From Escallonia rubra (taxonomy: Eukaryota > Streptophyta > Magnoliopsida > Escalloniales > Escalloniaceae), in assembly GCA_033065855.1 (NCBI GenBank), contig JAVXUO010000216.1:186001-250000 (forward strand): a stretch of DNA of 64,000 nt, in the 5' to 3' direction. Position 1 is the stretch's first letter. Each line of letters starts with the position of its first letter. The notes beneath the pieces were generated by a model. The model was given only the letters and a program-made list of their open reading frames with translations. It was not told where the DNA came from and did no database searches. A program made the position numbers and the translations under genes. This document shows positions 10,735-25,100 of the stretch, in pieces.

Positions 10735-13319
10735 TAAACGGGGATTGCGAATCAAGCCTTTGTTCAATGTCCTCGATACCACTTGATTTCACCTCTTTTT
10801 TGCGTTTTCTTCTTCTCTCAAGTAAGTGTAGTTATGTTCATGACGATGTTAATTATTATTAGTCTGCCTTTGGACTGAGGAGAGATGTACAAAAGTTGTG
10901 AATTCCTTGTGGGATTTTGATATTTTATCGGAATAGCTCTTGCAGCTCACTCAGCTCCGTGTGACAACAGCTAGCTAGGAGGAGTAAGAATTGGAGAACT
11001 GAAAACACACTGTGTCCTTGTGTGTGTGTGTGTGTGGTGTGCATTCCTTGCTGTTGCAGTTCTGGTGACTTGTCTTACAATCATTCATCCCTACCTTTCT
11101 CCATGTTCTTGTTGCAGTTCTGGTAACTTGTCTGGTAATTTTCAGTCACTGCCTGCAGAAGAAAAAGGTCACCTATATTTTAGGGTCTCTAATTTTGTGT
11201 AATATATATTTATAAATATCTACTCAGGTCTGCATTTTATATCATGCAAACCCACCAAGAACATAGTAACTTAATAATAAAAAAAACTTCAAAAACATCT
11301 TTTAGGAAACCCACATTTGTGTTGCATTTTATAGAACTTCCCCTCTTACTTAAATGATTCTTTCCCAAAAATAGAAAGAAGACAGCTGCAGTACCTCCAT
11401 ATGAGTCTCTTAGTATGACTAGTAGTACTCTAGGACTTCATTTTAGACTTAGCTTCCATCTTCTTACTCACCACCACCCATCTTCAGAGTTAAAGTCTGT
11501 GCATCAAAGTAAGAAACTGCATGTTACACGCGCATGGGTGAATGAAGTGAACAGCTAGAGAGGTATGGGCTTAATTTAGTAAGTGATAGATGCTTGCTTT
11601 TCTCTTTTGACTGCTATCCTTGCTAGGGTTTCATTACTTTGTGTGAGCAGAGAGTTGAACTTTGGTTTCTGGGTTACACGTGCACTGCTCTGAACTTGGC
11701 TCCTTTCCGAGGCAAAAAACCAACACTACTTCCACATAAAGGCACCAACAGGAAACAGCAGCAGCAGCAGCAACCAGGACAAACAGCGCTGGAGCGTTAA
11801 AGTTCACAAACACTCAACACTAGCTGTCTAACTGTTAGTTCCGGAGCAGTAAATGGGTGGGGAAGTGAGGTAAGCTTCATTAGCTTTGTCGAGATTCAAG
11901 AATATGCTGTTTTTTTCTAAACCCTAGGTCTGACTTCTGAGTCAGTGAACTGAGACTCTTTTAATCTTTTCTTTTTGGTGCAAAGTGAGACAAATTTACA
12001 AAGTTCTTCTAGTTAATATGCATGTATGCAGTCACCTCCCCCACTGATGAGTCTGTTTTGGGGGACAATTGAGGTTAACTATCTAGCTATATGGGTTATC
12101 ATCTTCTTCTGGTTTTAGAGACAATATATATAGGTTTGTATTGGCAAATTAATTAAGGGGTGCCTTTAGAGGCAAAATTCACCAATACATTTCTTTGTGG
12201 AGTTTAGAGAATCTGAATTCCCAATTAATCTATACTGGAGAAGTTCATCAATGCAGTCTCTTGGAGCTCTAATTAAAAGCGTTTTGTTTCGCATTTAATT
12301 TCATAGGTTTTGGCTAAGATTTCCTTCTATTGTTCTTCCTTTTGTTTCCTCGACTCACTCGAAGAATAAGCGCAACATCAAAATACATGAGCTCCTTTCT
12401 TCCATTCTCCCGTTCCCGCTTGTTAGAGACCGGTCGAACTGTTTTATCACCTATATATATGCCTAGGAACTTCTTATTTTTCGATCAGGACTTCTATGCA
12501 TGTTACTGTCGGTCATTCGGAATTTCTAAGTTCTTTCTTGTTTCATAAATTAAAGTACATAAGATATGGCTTCGGTTGCCCTTTTCTTCAACAGTTTCAA
12601 TGTCAGCTATGTCGATTGTCCAACTCAGGCTCGTCTGGTTTCATATGTTTCACTTCCTTGTCCAGCTTCTAGTACACAAGTGTCAAGTTTAGGTCACAAA
12701 AGTGCCTTTAGTCTTTTGGAAACTATACACTCCTTCAAGAATTTAACCATTTCATTAATCTTGAAGACACGAATGCACCTTTTCTAGGATAAAAGATAAA
12801 TGAAAGGTGATTAATTAGCTGCTAAGAGTTGAGAAGTGTTCATTGTAGTGGCATGCTCGAGTAAATTGTGGAGGTGAAAATAAAGTCGCTGCACTGAAAC
12901 GGACGTCATTCACTTGACAAAACTTCATTCTTGTGACATGCTTAAATAAATAAAATATCAGGAGGAATTTTTTTTTTTTTCAATAGCTACTTAGTATTAT
13001 AAAGGTATAAAGGTATGGGATTATTACAGCTCTATTCTTGCATTTAGCGGTACGCTCACTTGAGGACACGCGTTTGTTTGGCATAAAATCACTTTTGTCC
13101 GTTAACCGAATTCTTTTTTTTTTAATAAAGCATTGTCCGATAAGGTAAAAATCCAAATCCCAAATTTTGCGACTTATCCGCTACCGTATTCACTTCTTCT
13201 TCTCTATATTTGCCATCATCATCCACCTTCATGTCGTGCTCCAAAGCGATAATTTTCTCAAACCTAATACCCTATAACATACCAAGAAAGCCGAGTGATA
13301 ATTAAATACACAAACATTG
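10735..13319. other. AHL 3' flank and gene-free region
   Basis: Contains the AHL 3' UTR of unknown length, a GT microsatellite near 11021-11040 and a CAG tract near 11757-11772. Small open frames near 12330-12790 on the plus strand show no domain. No miRNA family that I know and no tRNA was recognised. Confidence 0.4.
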
Positions 13320-13830
13320 TTGTCCGGATTCCTAATTTTTTGGACTCAAGCAGTTTTGCCCCCAGCAGCGATAGACATTTTTCCCGTTAAATTTTGGGCC
13401 CAAAACATAACACTTGGGACTCGGTCCCATAAAAAGAATAGGTTAGTGTATCCTTAATGAAAATTGTCGGTCCAAACCCTAATTTGGGACTCAAAAACAT
13501 TAACTTATATTCCGTCGGTACCGACAGAATATTTAGTCGGTAAAGGGGGCTAATCCGTCACTAAAGATCTTTGTCAACGAGAATTATGTCGGGAAAGGTC
13601 AGTCGTTAATAAATAACCCTGTCTTTAAAATGTGTACTGACAAATTCGGGTGTTTAGTCGCTAATTACCTGGATTTTGACGTATTTGCCACTTTTACCGA
13701 CGAAAAACTCCGGCAGTGAAACTATTTTTCATAATTATCATTTAGTTTTTTGAAAAATATAGGAAAACCGTTAGGGACGGGATTCAGTCGCTGAAAATCC
13801 GTTAGGAAAAAAAAGTAATTTTTTTTTACT
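13320..13830. mobile_element. Relic with CACTA-like subterminal repeats
   Basis: Contains scattered, diverged copies of the CCGTCGGTA / TTTAGTCGGTAAA / GTCGCTAAT motif, the same type that fills the ends of the CACTA element at 57509-60780. No CACTA terminus is preserved at either side, so only subterminal decay products remain and the limits are approximate. Confidence 0.45.
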
Positions 13831-15950
13831 TATTTTACCATCAGAAAAAGTTCCTTAGAGCAATTTTTTTATTTTCTAGAAGAAGAAAAAAAAACTTGTT
13901 TCCTGTGTTTCAATTTACAGCACATTTTTCAATCAATCAGCTAGCCCACATTTACAATTAACCCAAATGGTTCTATAGCAAACAAAAATGTGGTACAGCT
14001 CCCAAAATAAAACAATGCAAGTTACAAATGAGTTCCATTAACGTTTTTCCCAACTAAGTGGAAGAAAATAAACAACTAAAAAGTAAAAGGGGATGCGGGA
14101 GGGGAGGGGGCTGAAAAATCCGTGATGGTAGCAAGGAACCGCATGTGCGAGCTCAAGACACTCAATTATCGTTCTAAGCAGCCTCCTGCTCGTCGTCGTC
14201 CCTTTCTTCAACACCCGCTTCATTGACGGGATGATCTCCCTACTTGAAAAGAATATGCATGACACTATTGTTAGTAACTAGATATTGATATTCGGCCAAT
14301 TAAATATCGACCTCCATTTTGTCTTTGATATGATCTATCCTTGTAGAAATAGTAAAAACCGACAAGGACAAGATCGACTAGAACTAATTGTAGTATATAT
14401 ATGTGCTCAAACATCCATATTGCCACGGCTTCTGCAAGGCGGGCAATCATATTAGGGTCAAACTCTTCATAAGGTTCTGTCTCTACGTGTCCAGAGTTGA
14501 AGATGAGTGTGATCCCTTAACTGAACGGGTATGCAAGTTAGTTAGTACGCGCCTTAGTCTTGTCTATGAATGCTGCCCCTTAAAGGAACTCTTCTGGGCA
14601 CCAGAAATTTTAGAAGCTCGACCATGTTTCCTTCGAGAAATGATATAAGTATTTTCTTACAGAGCAAAATATCAACAAAATGTGCCTAAAAAGCAAGGAA
14701 CTTTGCAATGAAACAGCGCGCTGGGCAGTGATAGCGCAATTATGTCTCTTCCTTGGTTTTTGAGGACATATGCCCGCCCTTGGTGACACTACTTTCCCTG
14801 TGTCATGTCTGAGGAGGAAAAGGGTTGTTGTACACAGGCCAATCTTGAATGGTTTAAGAGAAGTTCTCGATCAACCCTTTCAACCTTCTACCTATTTGAA
14901 AGAATATCACATTCTTCCGCTTATTGTACACAGAAATATATAGACATATGTATCCCTGTATAGTACGCTACATGGACTCGATAAAAGGACGCGGTACGTA
15001 CGTGTATAAGAGTCAGATTCAACTATTTTTAGATACAGGGACATGGCTAAGAAATGTTCAAATTTTGGATATGAATACGGGATATGTATGGCTTCTGTTC
15101 TTGACCGAAGGGTAATTAATAATACGATTAATCAGGACATACTTCAAAGAATCATAAAGTTAATGGGTACACTTGAAATATAGGAACTTGTATGGGCTCA
15201 AGTCTGCTCAGAGATGATCAGGTCCCATAATCATATAAAGGAATTTGACCGAGGAACAAAAGATGTAGCCGGCATAAACAATAGCTCTCAACTTTTCTCA
15301 AAAAGGTAAAAGCTAAACCAAAAATATCAGAATCCACGGAGCACTCAAGAATTGTTTTACAGCTACTTAACACCATGAAGATTTGGGATAATTACAGCTC
15401 TATTCTTGAGTTTGGGCAGTACCCTCGCTGAGCTAGCTAGCTATTGCATGGTGACTGCCTAGCTATTGCATGGTTCTCTGCATACACGTTAGTATCCTTG
15501 TTTCTCACTCAGATTTACTTGTACATATGCAAAGTTCTGATCTGAGAAGTGACTCTTTTCAGCAAATTTTACGGAATATAACAAACTGTAGTCAAGAGAT
15601 GCATATCGCCCAAGGCACAGAATGTGTTTTGCAACTATCCTCGGCAATGGCGTCTTTTGCTTCTAATTCAAGTGGAGGCCTAAAGCAGGAGTGGTTTGGA
15701 AATCTTCTACCTGTTCTACCTCCCTAATTGACACTAATGCTGTTACAGTGCCTTAGTGGTGTTGTGCTCCCGTCATTATGTTCTCTGGTTTTCTCTTCTT
15801 TTCTTTTAGTATATATTGTGTTGTAGCTCGGATGATGTAATGCAAGGTATCAGAAACTCTTGTAAGTATTATAAATGTTTTTTTTCAGGTTGGTATATAT
15901 TTCTTATTACTCAAAAAATATATATATATATATTCCCCCTGATAAGTTAT
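13831..15950. other. Intergenic; possible broken exon-like stretch on the minus strand
   Basis: The minus strand at about 14405-14520 reads a smooth stretch including VETEPYEEFDP and MIARLAEAVAIW, which looks protein-like. I do not recognise the family, and the flanking sequence has stops in that frame. A duplicated CTAGCTATTGCATGGT occurs near 15438-15474. No gene is called. Confidence 0.3.
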
Positions 15951-15951
15951 C

Positions 15952-16146
15952 GGGGGTGGGCTTTAAATTTTGACTACTATCCAGATTGTAGCAAAATGCC
16001 TAGATTCCCTAAAATAACTACAATGAATAAATATGTTTACTGAGATAGTTATCGGCGGTAAACATATTTATTCATTGTAGTTATTTTAGGGAATCTAGGC
16101 ATTTTGCTACAATCTAGATAGTAGCCAAAAATTAAAGCCCACCCCC
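15952..16146. repeat. Near-perfect long hairpin, two 89-nt arms
   Basis: The left arm 15952-16040 and the right arm 16058-16146 are reverse complements with only a handful of mismatches (near the outer ends), separated by a 17-nt loop. The structure is AT-rich apart from a GGGGGTGGGC/GCCCACCCCC clamp at the outer ends. It lies 0.7 kb past the stop codon of the kinesin gene. It could be a foldback element, a young inverted duplication or a source of hairpin RNA. Confidence 0.9.
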
Positions 16147-16155
16147 ATCTCCCAA

Positions 16156-16183
16156 CCCCCCCCCCCCCCCCCCCCCCCCCCCC
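16156..16183. repeat. Poly-C run, 28 nt
   Basis: A pure cytosine run starts ten bases after the right arm of the hairpin. Runs of this length are easily mis-sized in sequencing, so the exact length is uncertain. Confidence 0.9.
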
Positions 16184-16864
16184 GACATATACTAACCATC
16201 AACTATTACTAGATATTCCAAGTAGCATTTTTGTGGGCATCTTTTTCAACAATTTTAACGCTACTAATTTAAAAATATTAAATATATTCAACAACCATTA
16301 TTTATCACTGTACTAAGAACTGTAGGCTTTCCTTGCAACCCAGGTACGAGCCCAAAATGTTTCCCTGATTATAGGATACACCGACTACTGCAGCCAAAAT
16401 CCCGAATGATTAAACTCCGTAACCATTCCCCAAGCAATCGGAGCTTTGGGCAGAACAGGCATAAGCTATCGGACACTACTACACAAGAGAGGAATATAAT
16501 ATTTTCACTGATAAAATTCTAAGTTATGCACCAAGTCTGTCACACCAAAGGATAATCCTCATTTCACTGATTGAAGTAATCAATCTATACAAACACTTGA
16601 GCTGAACAACCGCCTAAAGGGTGGTGGTCACCCTACAAGAAGATCAAAAATGTAGGCGGTTGGCTACTGCTCATCACAGGGTATACAAACCCAAACCCCT
16701 TGCTTCAAAAAACATTCCAGGATGATTTTGCCAACCTGATGCCCCTTTCAGCAATTATGCAGCCATCTATCTCGGTTTGAGCTTTCGTAAGGGCTATGGC
16801 GAGTGCGTTTGATGCCGCCATGTCACCCAGCAAAATTTCCAAATTATCTCACCAGTTCGGTAAA

Positions 16865-19034
16865 TCACACCTCTATTCGTAAGCGCCGCATTTCAGCTTG
16901 GAAGGTCGGACTTAGAGTTAGTGTCCGACGAGCAAGAGCCCTGATGTCATCACGCGAGCAGTCCCGTGAGATACGAACTAGCTCCCAGAGGGCACCTCCG
17001 CTGATCATGTCTTTGGCGTTCACTTCTGAGATTGAAATTGGGGAAGAGAGATCAGCATCCGAGCTTTAAGTTCCTTGTAATGATAAGTCTACTTACCATG
17101 TTGTGCCATGTGGCAAAGAGCTAGCTCAATGTGGCGCCTAATTATTGATGCTTCATTGTTCGCATTTTGCACGATCCAAGGAAGTGCACCATCTTCTATC
17201 AAAAGAGATCGTCCTGTTTTTGTGCCTGAGATAGAAGCAGCATATAATTATCCAAATGCACACACAAAGAAGCAGCTTAAACTTTGCTGCCATGCGAATT
17301 CCAAGTCAAGACTCAGTAATGACGTGCAATCATACCCTGTGTAGATGCTCGAGACTCGCATTTTGCAAAATTTGCAATTCCGCGAGCAACTTGGCAAAGC
17401 ACGTCTGGATGCCGACATCTCACCATTCCAAGCAAAGCCCTAATACCACCTTCAGACCTCAGCCTCATCTGTAGTTTATCTGAGAAACCAATATTTTTTT
17501 TTTTTTTGGAAAAAAAAAAAAGAATCTTATTAAAATGTCACTCACAAAAGCCGCTTATGGTACCCAAATTTATTTCTAAAAAGCTAGACTAGGAATAATG
17601 TGGTTCACTCCTACTCCCAGTTTCTTAAGATGCTTGGAGCATAATGAGCCATGTCATCTGGGTGCAATATTGAGCTTTTAGAGCAACCAGCAGCTTTAAT
17701 ATTGTATCAGAGCTCTAGTTTCAGAAGGCTTCGGGATCAAATCTTCCAGCTTGCATTTGAATCTCTTTTAGTTAGTATAGTGTGTCCTTCATTGTGTTAA
17801 TCACTTCGTGATGCAACTTGGTTTCTCTTTTTCTGTGCAATTGGTGGGTTCATCCTCTTAACAGCTTGAGCTTTTATAGCAACTGACAGCTTAACTAACA
17901 TAAGCATGCAAATCTTCTGAGAAGGCAGCCAAAATCACACACTTGTAACTAGGTAAAGTCAATTAATTATGTAAAACGGATGGGAAAGAGGAAGGATTTG
18001 TACCAACACTATCACTAGGATCTTTAATTATGTCTACTAACTCACGATTCCACGCCTTTTTATTCAGTTAATTTCCTTTTATTTATTAGATTGCTTGTAC
18101 GAGTAGGCCTCTAGCTCTTTGTGATGAATTGATATTTGGTATTGGCATATTTCTTTCTCTGGTTTCTTCCACAAACCTCAACCCCTAGGATTTCTCTCCG
18201 TCCCCCTTCGCTTCTGCGCATTCCATCTTTCTCTTAATCCCACTGTTGTTACTGATTGCAAAAGATATGCTTTGAGATGTTCCTTTAAGGTATATTATTT
18301 CCATTTGGCAATTCAAGGAAAATCCATCTAGTTTTGAGTAGGCGGCAGAGGCACAGATTCCTCCAATTCCTCTGTTTTAAAAGCGATTGAACCTTCTCAC
18401 GAGTTAAGTGAGAAACAAAAAAGATTATGGCAATGAACATCATGAAAAAGTTAGGGAAGAAAATTAAAACGCAATGCAACCGAGCATGATTACATACCAT
18501 TGCCACATAGGTTGGCAATAGCCCCTGCAATCATGCGTAGGGTCTGAGGATCCTCAGCATCAGATGCTGTCACTGCCAACAAACTAATTCCACCTTGAAC
18601 CATTATAAGTTCTTGATTGGCTTCTGCACAAGAAAAGAACGAAATATATACACGTTGTAAGAGCATGATACAAACCATAGGGCCCAACTTCCAACAGCCC
18701 TTGCATTTGATCCGTGTTGTATTGATGCAGTTTGCACCTCGTTCTGTTCAATCTGCGTAGTCAATGCACTTTGTGGTTTGTTCTAACAGTTTAAGCTTGA
18801 CAACCGATAGGTCATCTAGCATATACAAAATTTAAGTATCCCCAAGAGAAATAGCGATCAACCAAAGACACTTCCCGATGCTCCCAACTATGAGGGAGGG
18901 AGGGCGAGTGAGGGAGGGAGGGAGGGGGAGAGAGAGAGAGAGAGGTATCCCCAAGAGAAATAATGATCAACCAAAGACAAAAACTTCCCGATGCTCCCAA
19001 CTATGAGGGAGGGAGGGAGGGAGAGGGAGGGAGG

Positions 19035-19077
<43 letters not shown>

Positions 19078-19139
19078 CCCCAAGAGAAATAACGATCAAC
19101 CAAAGACAAAAACTTCCCGATGCTCCCAACTATGAAGGA

Positions 19140-19188
<49 letters not shown>

Positions 19189-22100
19189 TTCATTGCAAGA
19201 TTGGCTATTGCCCCAGCTGCTACTCTACAGATAGTTTCATCATCAAAACTTCTAAGCAGCATCAGCAATGAAGAGAGTCCACCAGCTTCAACTATTCTTT
19301 CCTGATTAGCTTCTGCAGAAAGCATGGTTCTAATCAATGTCTTATACCATGAAAGAATGTGATCAGCAGCTCTTTTATGAGGTGTTTTACGTTCCGAACT
19401 AATGAAGTGTACCACATAAAAAAGGGGAGGAGTGGGGATGTTTGTCAACCTGAAAGAAAGTACATGTAACGACCCCCATCTCGCCCAAATTCAGTAAACA
19501 AGGTCTATCAAAGACCGCAAATGACTGAAGACCAGAAAAAATGAAAAGACTTAAAAGGATGCTCTTTGTAGCATTCACCCTTCTCTAATACCATCCGAAA
19601 TGCCGACTATGGACTCAGAATTGTCACACAAGAAACAGCCCACCACTTCTCTAATAGTTACAAGATGTCCATTATAATACAAGTCAAAATTCATGTTACA
19701 TGCACGCGGTATGAATGTCGGGGTTGGTTACGTGTCTAAAATGCCGGATTTATCTAATTTCCAAAACCTAAGAGACGGGAACATGGCAAAATATTCAAAT
19801 CTACTATTGCTACTCATTTGTTCCTGGGGCAAATTGGTTTTTCATGTGACGTACATTGTTCTTCATGGCATACGCTAGAGACACAAATCCCGAATACTTG
19901 TCCCAAGAATCGAGTGTCAGACATGGATACTTAATTTTGAAGATCCATGTACGTAAGGCATAACCTCTTGAACCCCCAAAGAAGACATAACTGACACCAT
20001 CATTCATTAGTCAAATTAACAAATGGATTCTTTTGAAGGAAAAACACGCTCATTACATTAATTTCCATAGCTGCTGCAATCCAGATGCATCTTTGGCAAT
20101 ATGGCATGTCATGTATTCTGGGCAAATGTTGTTGGAATGTTTTACAGGTTCACAGTTGAATTTGTATAAACTGGTTATTACCTACGATATATTCATTGCA
20201 GTTTAATTGGAATGCAAGAGCACAAAATTATTTTTGTCAAATAGAGCATTTCATGTATGTAGAAAAGTAAGTAGTACGATACTAAACAAGAGTTACAATC
20301 AACACTGTGACTCAAGGTTTTTAAACTTAATCTGTAATTAGCAACTTAATTCAGCCTACAAAGTAAACCAGATTCAACATTTTGCATTTCTAATGGTATG
20401 ATACAAGTTAATCTATTAAGAAGGTTAGTATAAGAAAAGAAAATTATCCACCTTCAGCCGCTAGATTGGCAACCACTTTTACAGCATGCATCCGGACATT
20501 AGCATCTTCTGACTCTAGTAATGACAAGATCTTATGTAATCCAACTGTCAGTTCAAAGAGACAAGTGTTAAGAAACATGTGGTTCATAAAGGGCTTAAAA
20601 GACGTCACTTCTTTAACTTTTATGGTACCTTGCTCATGAAGATTAGCTATTGATGCTCTCTCTTCATTACCCCCATCTTTTAGCCGCGAATCGGTACCAG
20701 TGAGGACACTTCTAGTCCCCTCCCTATCAAGACAGCTTCTAGCCTACGCAAATAAAGTCAAAATTAGAGAGAACCAAAATTAAGGCAAGGATGACCTTTG
20801 TGTGTGCCAGCCTATGGAAGGATCAAATTCTTGACACGAGTCCATCAAAATCAAATATAGAGTTCCCTAATATTCTGTTTTCAGTAGGACAAAGTACTTA
20901 GACATGGTTAGGCTCACACCACAATGAACCTTGCACCTTCCTGTTTTGTTGGCAGGAGATATGACTAAAACCAACAACTGCTGCTTACGTAGCCTAGAGC
21001 CATCACTCATGTGCTAAACTAGAGACTCTTAGCAAATAAATTTTGCAGCCTGCTATAAAATCAAGATCCCCACATTTAAGTGCAAAGCAAAGCCACGGTA
21101 GCAACACCGATCAGACAAAAATTTGTCTGAATAAGCTTTATGAGAACATTATACCTGACCACCTTCGAAAGTCAGCTGCGACAACTGGCTTCGTAAAAAT
21201 ACTACTTCTTCTTCAAGTTTCTTTTTCTCATGAGTCTCGTCTTCGAGCATTTTGTAAAGCTTAAAAACATCAGCATTTCCACCTGCCTAGTACACCAAGA
21301 TAGTATGTTATACCACCAATCCTAGAGGATAGGATAAACCTCTTGTTGCAAATACAAATGATTCCTTTACAATAGCACACTACCTCTGATTTTGAAAATT
21401 GTTGTCGAGTGTTAAAATTGGCAATCTCCTCTTCAGCTGCCATCCTCAAACGAGTTTCATTCTGGAGCAAATCTTTTAGCTTTAAAACTTCCTCACTGGA
21501 ATAGCCCACGTGTCCCTTAACAACAAAAGAGGAGGGAATTGATAGTCAAACCAAGAATCAAGCAACTGCTTACAAGTATCTTAAGCTTGAAAGGAATTTT
21601 AAGAGCAAATTGAAAGTCAATTAGAGTACCCAAAAAAAACATACGTATAATGACTTGAGTAGTGAAAAAGCAGGAACTAAAAGAGTTAAGAGCATTCACC
21701 AGAATTCCATCAAGCCACCATGAGATTATGTCATCAATTCTTTACCCAATAAGGAAGTTCACAAATTATATACGAAGATATATGTAGGAAAACAATATAA
21801 GGAACGCAAGAAGATAAGTAATAAAAGAACAATTGACTCCAAAGCATCCACGGAATTCCATCAAGCGACCATGACTTCATTGTGGTACAAACTTACAATG
21901 AGCTATCCAGTTACAGTTGGTCATTATTATGGTCAGACGAGGTTGAGTAAGATGCTCTTCATCGTAGCTTCTAATCAAGTTGCAAATGAGTGATGGCTCT
22001 TTCTACCATCGCTCATGAATCTCCCAAACAAGAGGGTAGATTTACACTCCTCTTCCGTTCTTTTCTCTCTTCAAGCGTTCTTCTTTCCATTTCTTTTTAG

Positions 22101-25100
22101 AACTTAAAACATCATTTTATGCGCTATTCCCAAATCATTACCACAAATCCAATTGGTTCTTTATGGTCTATCTTTTCCAGTCCGAGAAAAACTCACAAAT
22201 TTATCAACTGTGCATCTGGAGCATACACCAGAAATATGATGTATGGACAGACTTCTTTATGAGATTTTTTTGCAGAGACCAATTAATCTCCTATAGGAAG
22301 GTCCCTCAACTAGTGGTTTCAGGAATGATATCTCTTTCTAGGTTATCTTGTTGATGGGACCATGGAGGGCGTTGGCAGTTAGTACTCTGTTGGTCTTATA
22401 GAATTCCAGTCTAGTGGATTGCACCGAGTTAGTAGAGGTGAAAGCTCTAGGCAAACACCCACTTTTGTGAAAATGACAAGAATAATTCGAGTTGTGCTTT
22501 GACTCAGTCAGGGGATTCAATTCGCATTTCTGCGAATCCAGTTGATGAATTGACTCGCCCGACTGAGTCGAGACAACTGGAACCACTAACTGAACTGAAT
22601 CCCTCGGTCGGAATAACTGAAAGCAAATTGAATCCTCTGAAAGAAATCTCTGTTCCGGTATCACAAATTTAGTAATTCTATATAGCCAGCTTGGACCTAC
22701 TATGATGAGTCTGACTTAAGCATTAGACGTCACTGATATTTTCTCTAAAACTTGGTCTGCTACTCTCTCACAAATAAAGTATACATCTGTGGAGTGCAGT
22801 CATTCTTCCGCAAAACTCATGCATATGTATCAAACGCGGCCAATGCACGTCCACGCTTTCACCATTACTTCATAAGGTGTCAGCAGAGTGGAGATCAATT
22901 AATAAGTGAGCCTGCTTAAAAAATTCGTACAAAAGACCCACAAAGAAAAAAGGGAGAACAGTAGAAAATCCAAAAATATAATTCTGGAGCTTGAGTACCT
23001 CTCCAGAATGACTGCCATTAATGAAGCCGTTACTGCCCTGCTTTTGTTGCTTGGTCACCCACTTTTCCTCAAGCATCTTAATTGATTCCATATAATCCAT
23101 CTGACACTTCATTCTCTCCCTCTGCAGTGAAACAATTCCAAAAGCAGAAAAACTTAGATGAAACACCAAACAAACATATCTGGAGTTGGAAGGGAACATA
23201 TATAAGAGACATGTAAGATATAAGTTAAATAGTATGCAGCAACTAAAACAGGTTTTTTTTAAAATCAAACCCCACAGATTATAGATAAGAACAATGAAAT
23301 TGCTATTAGTCAAGATACAGATGGTCGAACAAACCTCCAAAGCCTCGGTATAATTTCTGTCAGCCTCAGAGATACGCTTCTGCGCTTGTAATGTTATCCT
23401 TTCAACTTCATCCTCGAAAGCTTTTTGCCGTCTTTCATTATCAGCGATGAGTTTGTCAACTTGTATTTCAAGACTTCTAGACAAACTTTTGTAATCAAAT
23501 TCTTCCTTAATTTTCAACATATTCTCCACCTTCATAGCCTGTGAGAGAAAGAAGACATAACTATACACATTTATCTCGTCTGCATAGCCCGTCCCAAGAC
23601 CGAATAACTTACCCACACCCCCGACAGCTCATAGGCCAAGGTATTGTGCCAGACACTTACCAACAGCCCAAGAGCTCATGGAGACCTCCATACACATGTC
23701 GGAGACCTCCATACACATGTCAGACACCTCAATAAGGTGTCGACCATTTCTCATTTATTCGTTAATTCTTGGCCACGTGTTGGATACTTATGGGGCATAA
23801 ACACTGCACTTCCTTATTTTGGAGGTCTTTATAGAGATTATTAGTGAACTTTTCCTTTCTTTTTCTTCTTTCTTCCCTCTGCTACTTTCTCTTCATGCTT
23901 CTTCAATGGGTTTTTGAAGCTTCTTCAATGGGTTTTTGAAGCTTCTTCCCCTTTTTTGAGTTATATTTCAGCAATCATACGGTATGCCTTTCCACTTCCA
24001 TAAACTGATTGAAATGGTATTATCACCTTTTTAATATTCTCTTTGGCTCACTATTGACCAAAATACCTTTGCACTAGGCCCAAAATGAGTATGGTGGTGT
24101 GTTGTGGGGGTGGGGGGTGGGGGGGTGTTGTGCGTGTGTAGTGGCCTGTGGTGTTTGAAGTTTGATATTGAGGAAATTGCCGAGCCCAACGTGCTGGTCG
24201 GTTTTCGTAATCCGTGCTACTTGACCGAATAAAGGATGAGGATTAGTAGCCAACCGAAACTAGTTAGGGAAAAAGCTTAGTTGAAGTTGGAAGAGCAGTT
24301 CTAGTTTAAGTTCTAAGCTCTCCTACATATAAGAGCTCACCCTCTGTCCAAACAATATGGTACTTGCAGTCTCTGCTCGATGGCGTGGAGATGGGCCGAT
24401 AGTCACAATTAGCGAAGTTCTTGCTGTGCCTGCACCATGAGACCAAACGCAACCCCGTAAGCTTTGGTCTAGTTAACATTTTTAAGTCTAAGACCTCACC
24501 TCCAAATGAATCTCTAAGCAATCTCGTAAGCTTGGAATCCCGAACTGGTACATGAGCGCTATTTTCTGCTAAAGCATTTATGCACTTTCCTAATGCACTT
24601 AGTGAGAGATTAATAGATTTGGCTTCCTCTAACATGTGTCCCTCGCTTCCTGCCAAGAAGAAAGAGAAAAAATTGGTCTAAACCTTAAAATGGAACAAAT
24701 AGTGCCCTTATACAACTCTGAAATAAGACAACTAGAGATGCACGTAACACTTTAAACTCGCACTTAAACCCACCCCTTTCTTCCAGTTTTCTGCATAGAT
24801 ATATGCTGACCCCTATCCAAAATTTTGTTTATTTCAAACCAAGAGTTGAAACTAGATAGTCAGAAAATCAAAAAATTCTTTGAGGAAATAAGCCAGCATA
24901 TGAGCACATATTCCACAGTTGGTGCTTCCGCAAACCAAACATTACAACTTGGTGGTGGTTGTCTAACAAAGTTTTTGTTTGAAGTCAGGGAAAATTCTGT
25001 GCATAAACTATTGCAACAGCAGAAAGAAGGACGTTGCCTCTTGAAATAAAATGTAATACATTAAGTCATTCCAAGTGGTACGATGCAAAGGTCAGGGGAT

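Noticed and set aside
10394-10786. Second frame over the AHL 3' half and an antisense frame
   Set aside because: Shadow frames of the PPC-domain coding sequence.
18888-19448. 186-residue minus-strand frame with Leu-Ser repeats
   Set aside because: It is one kinesin exon plus read-through into the minisatellite intron; listed as a splicing question, not as a gene.
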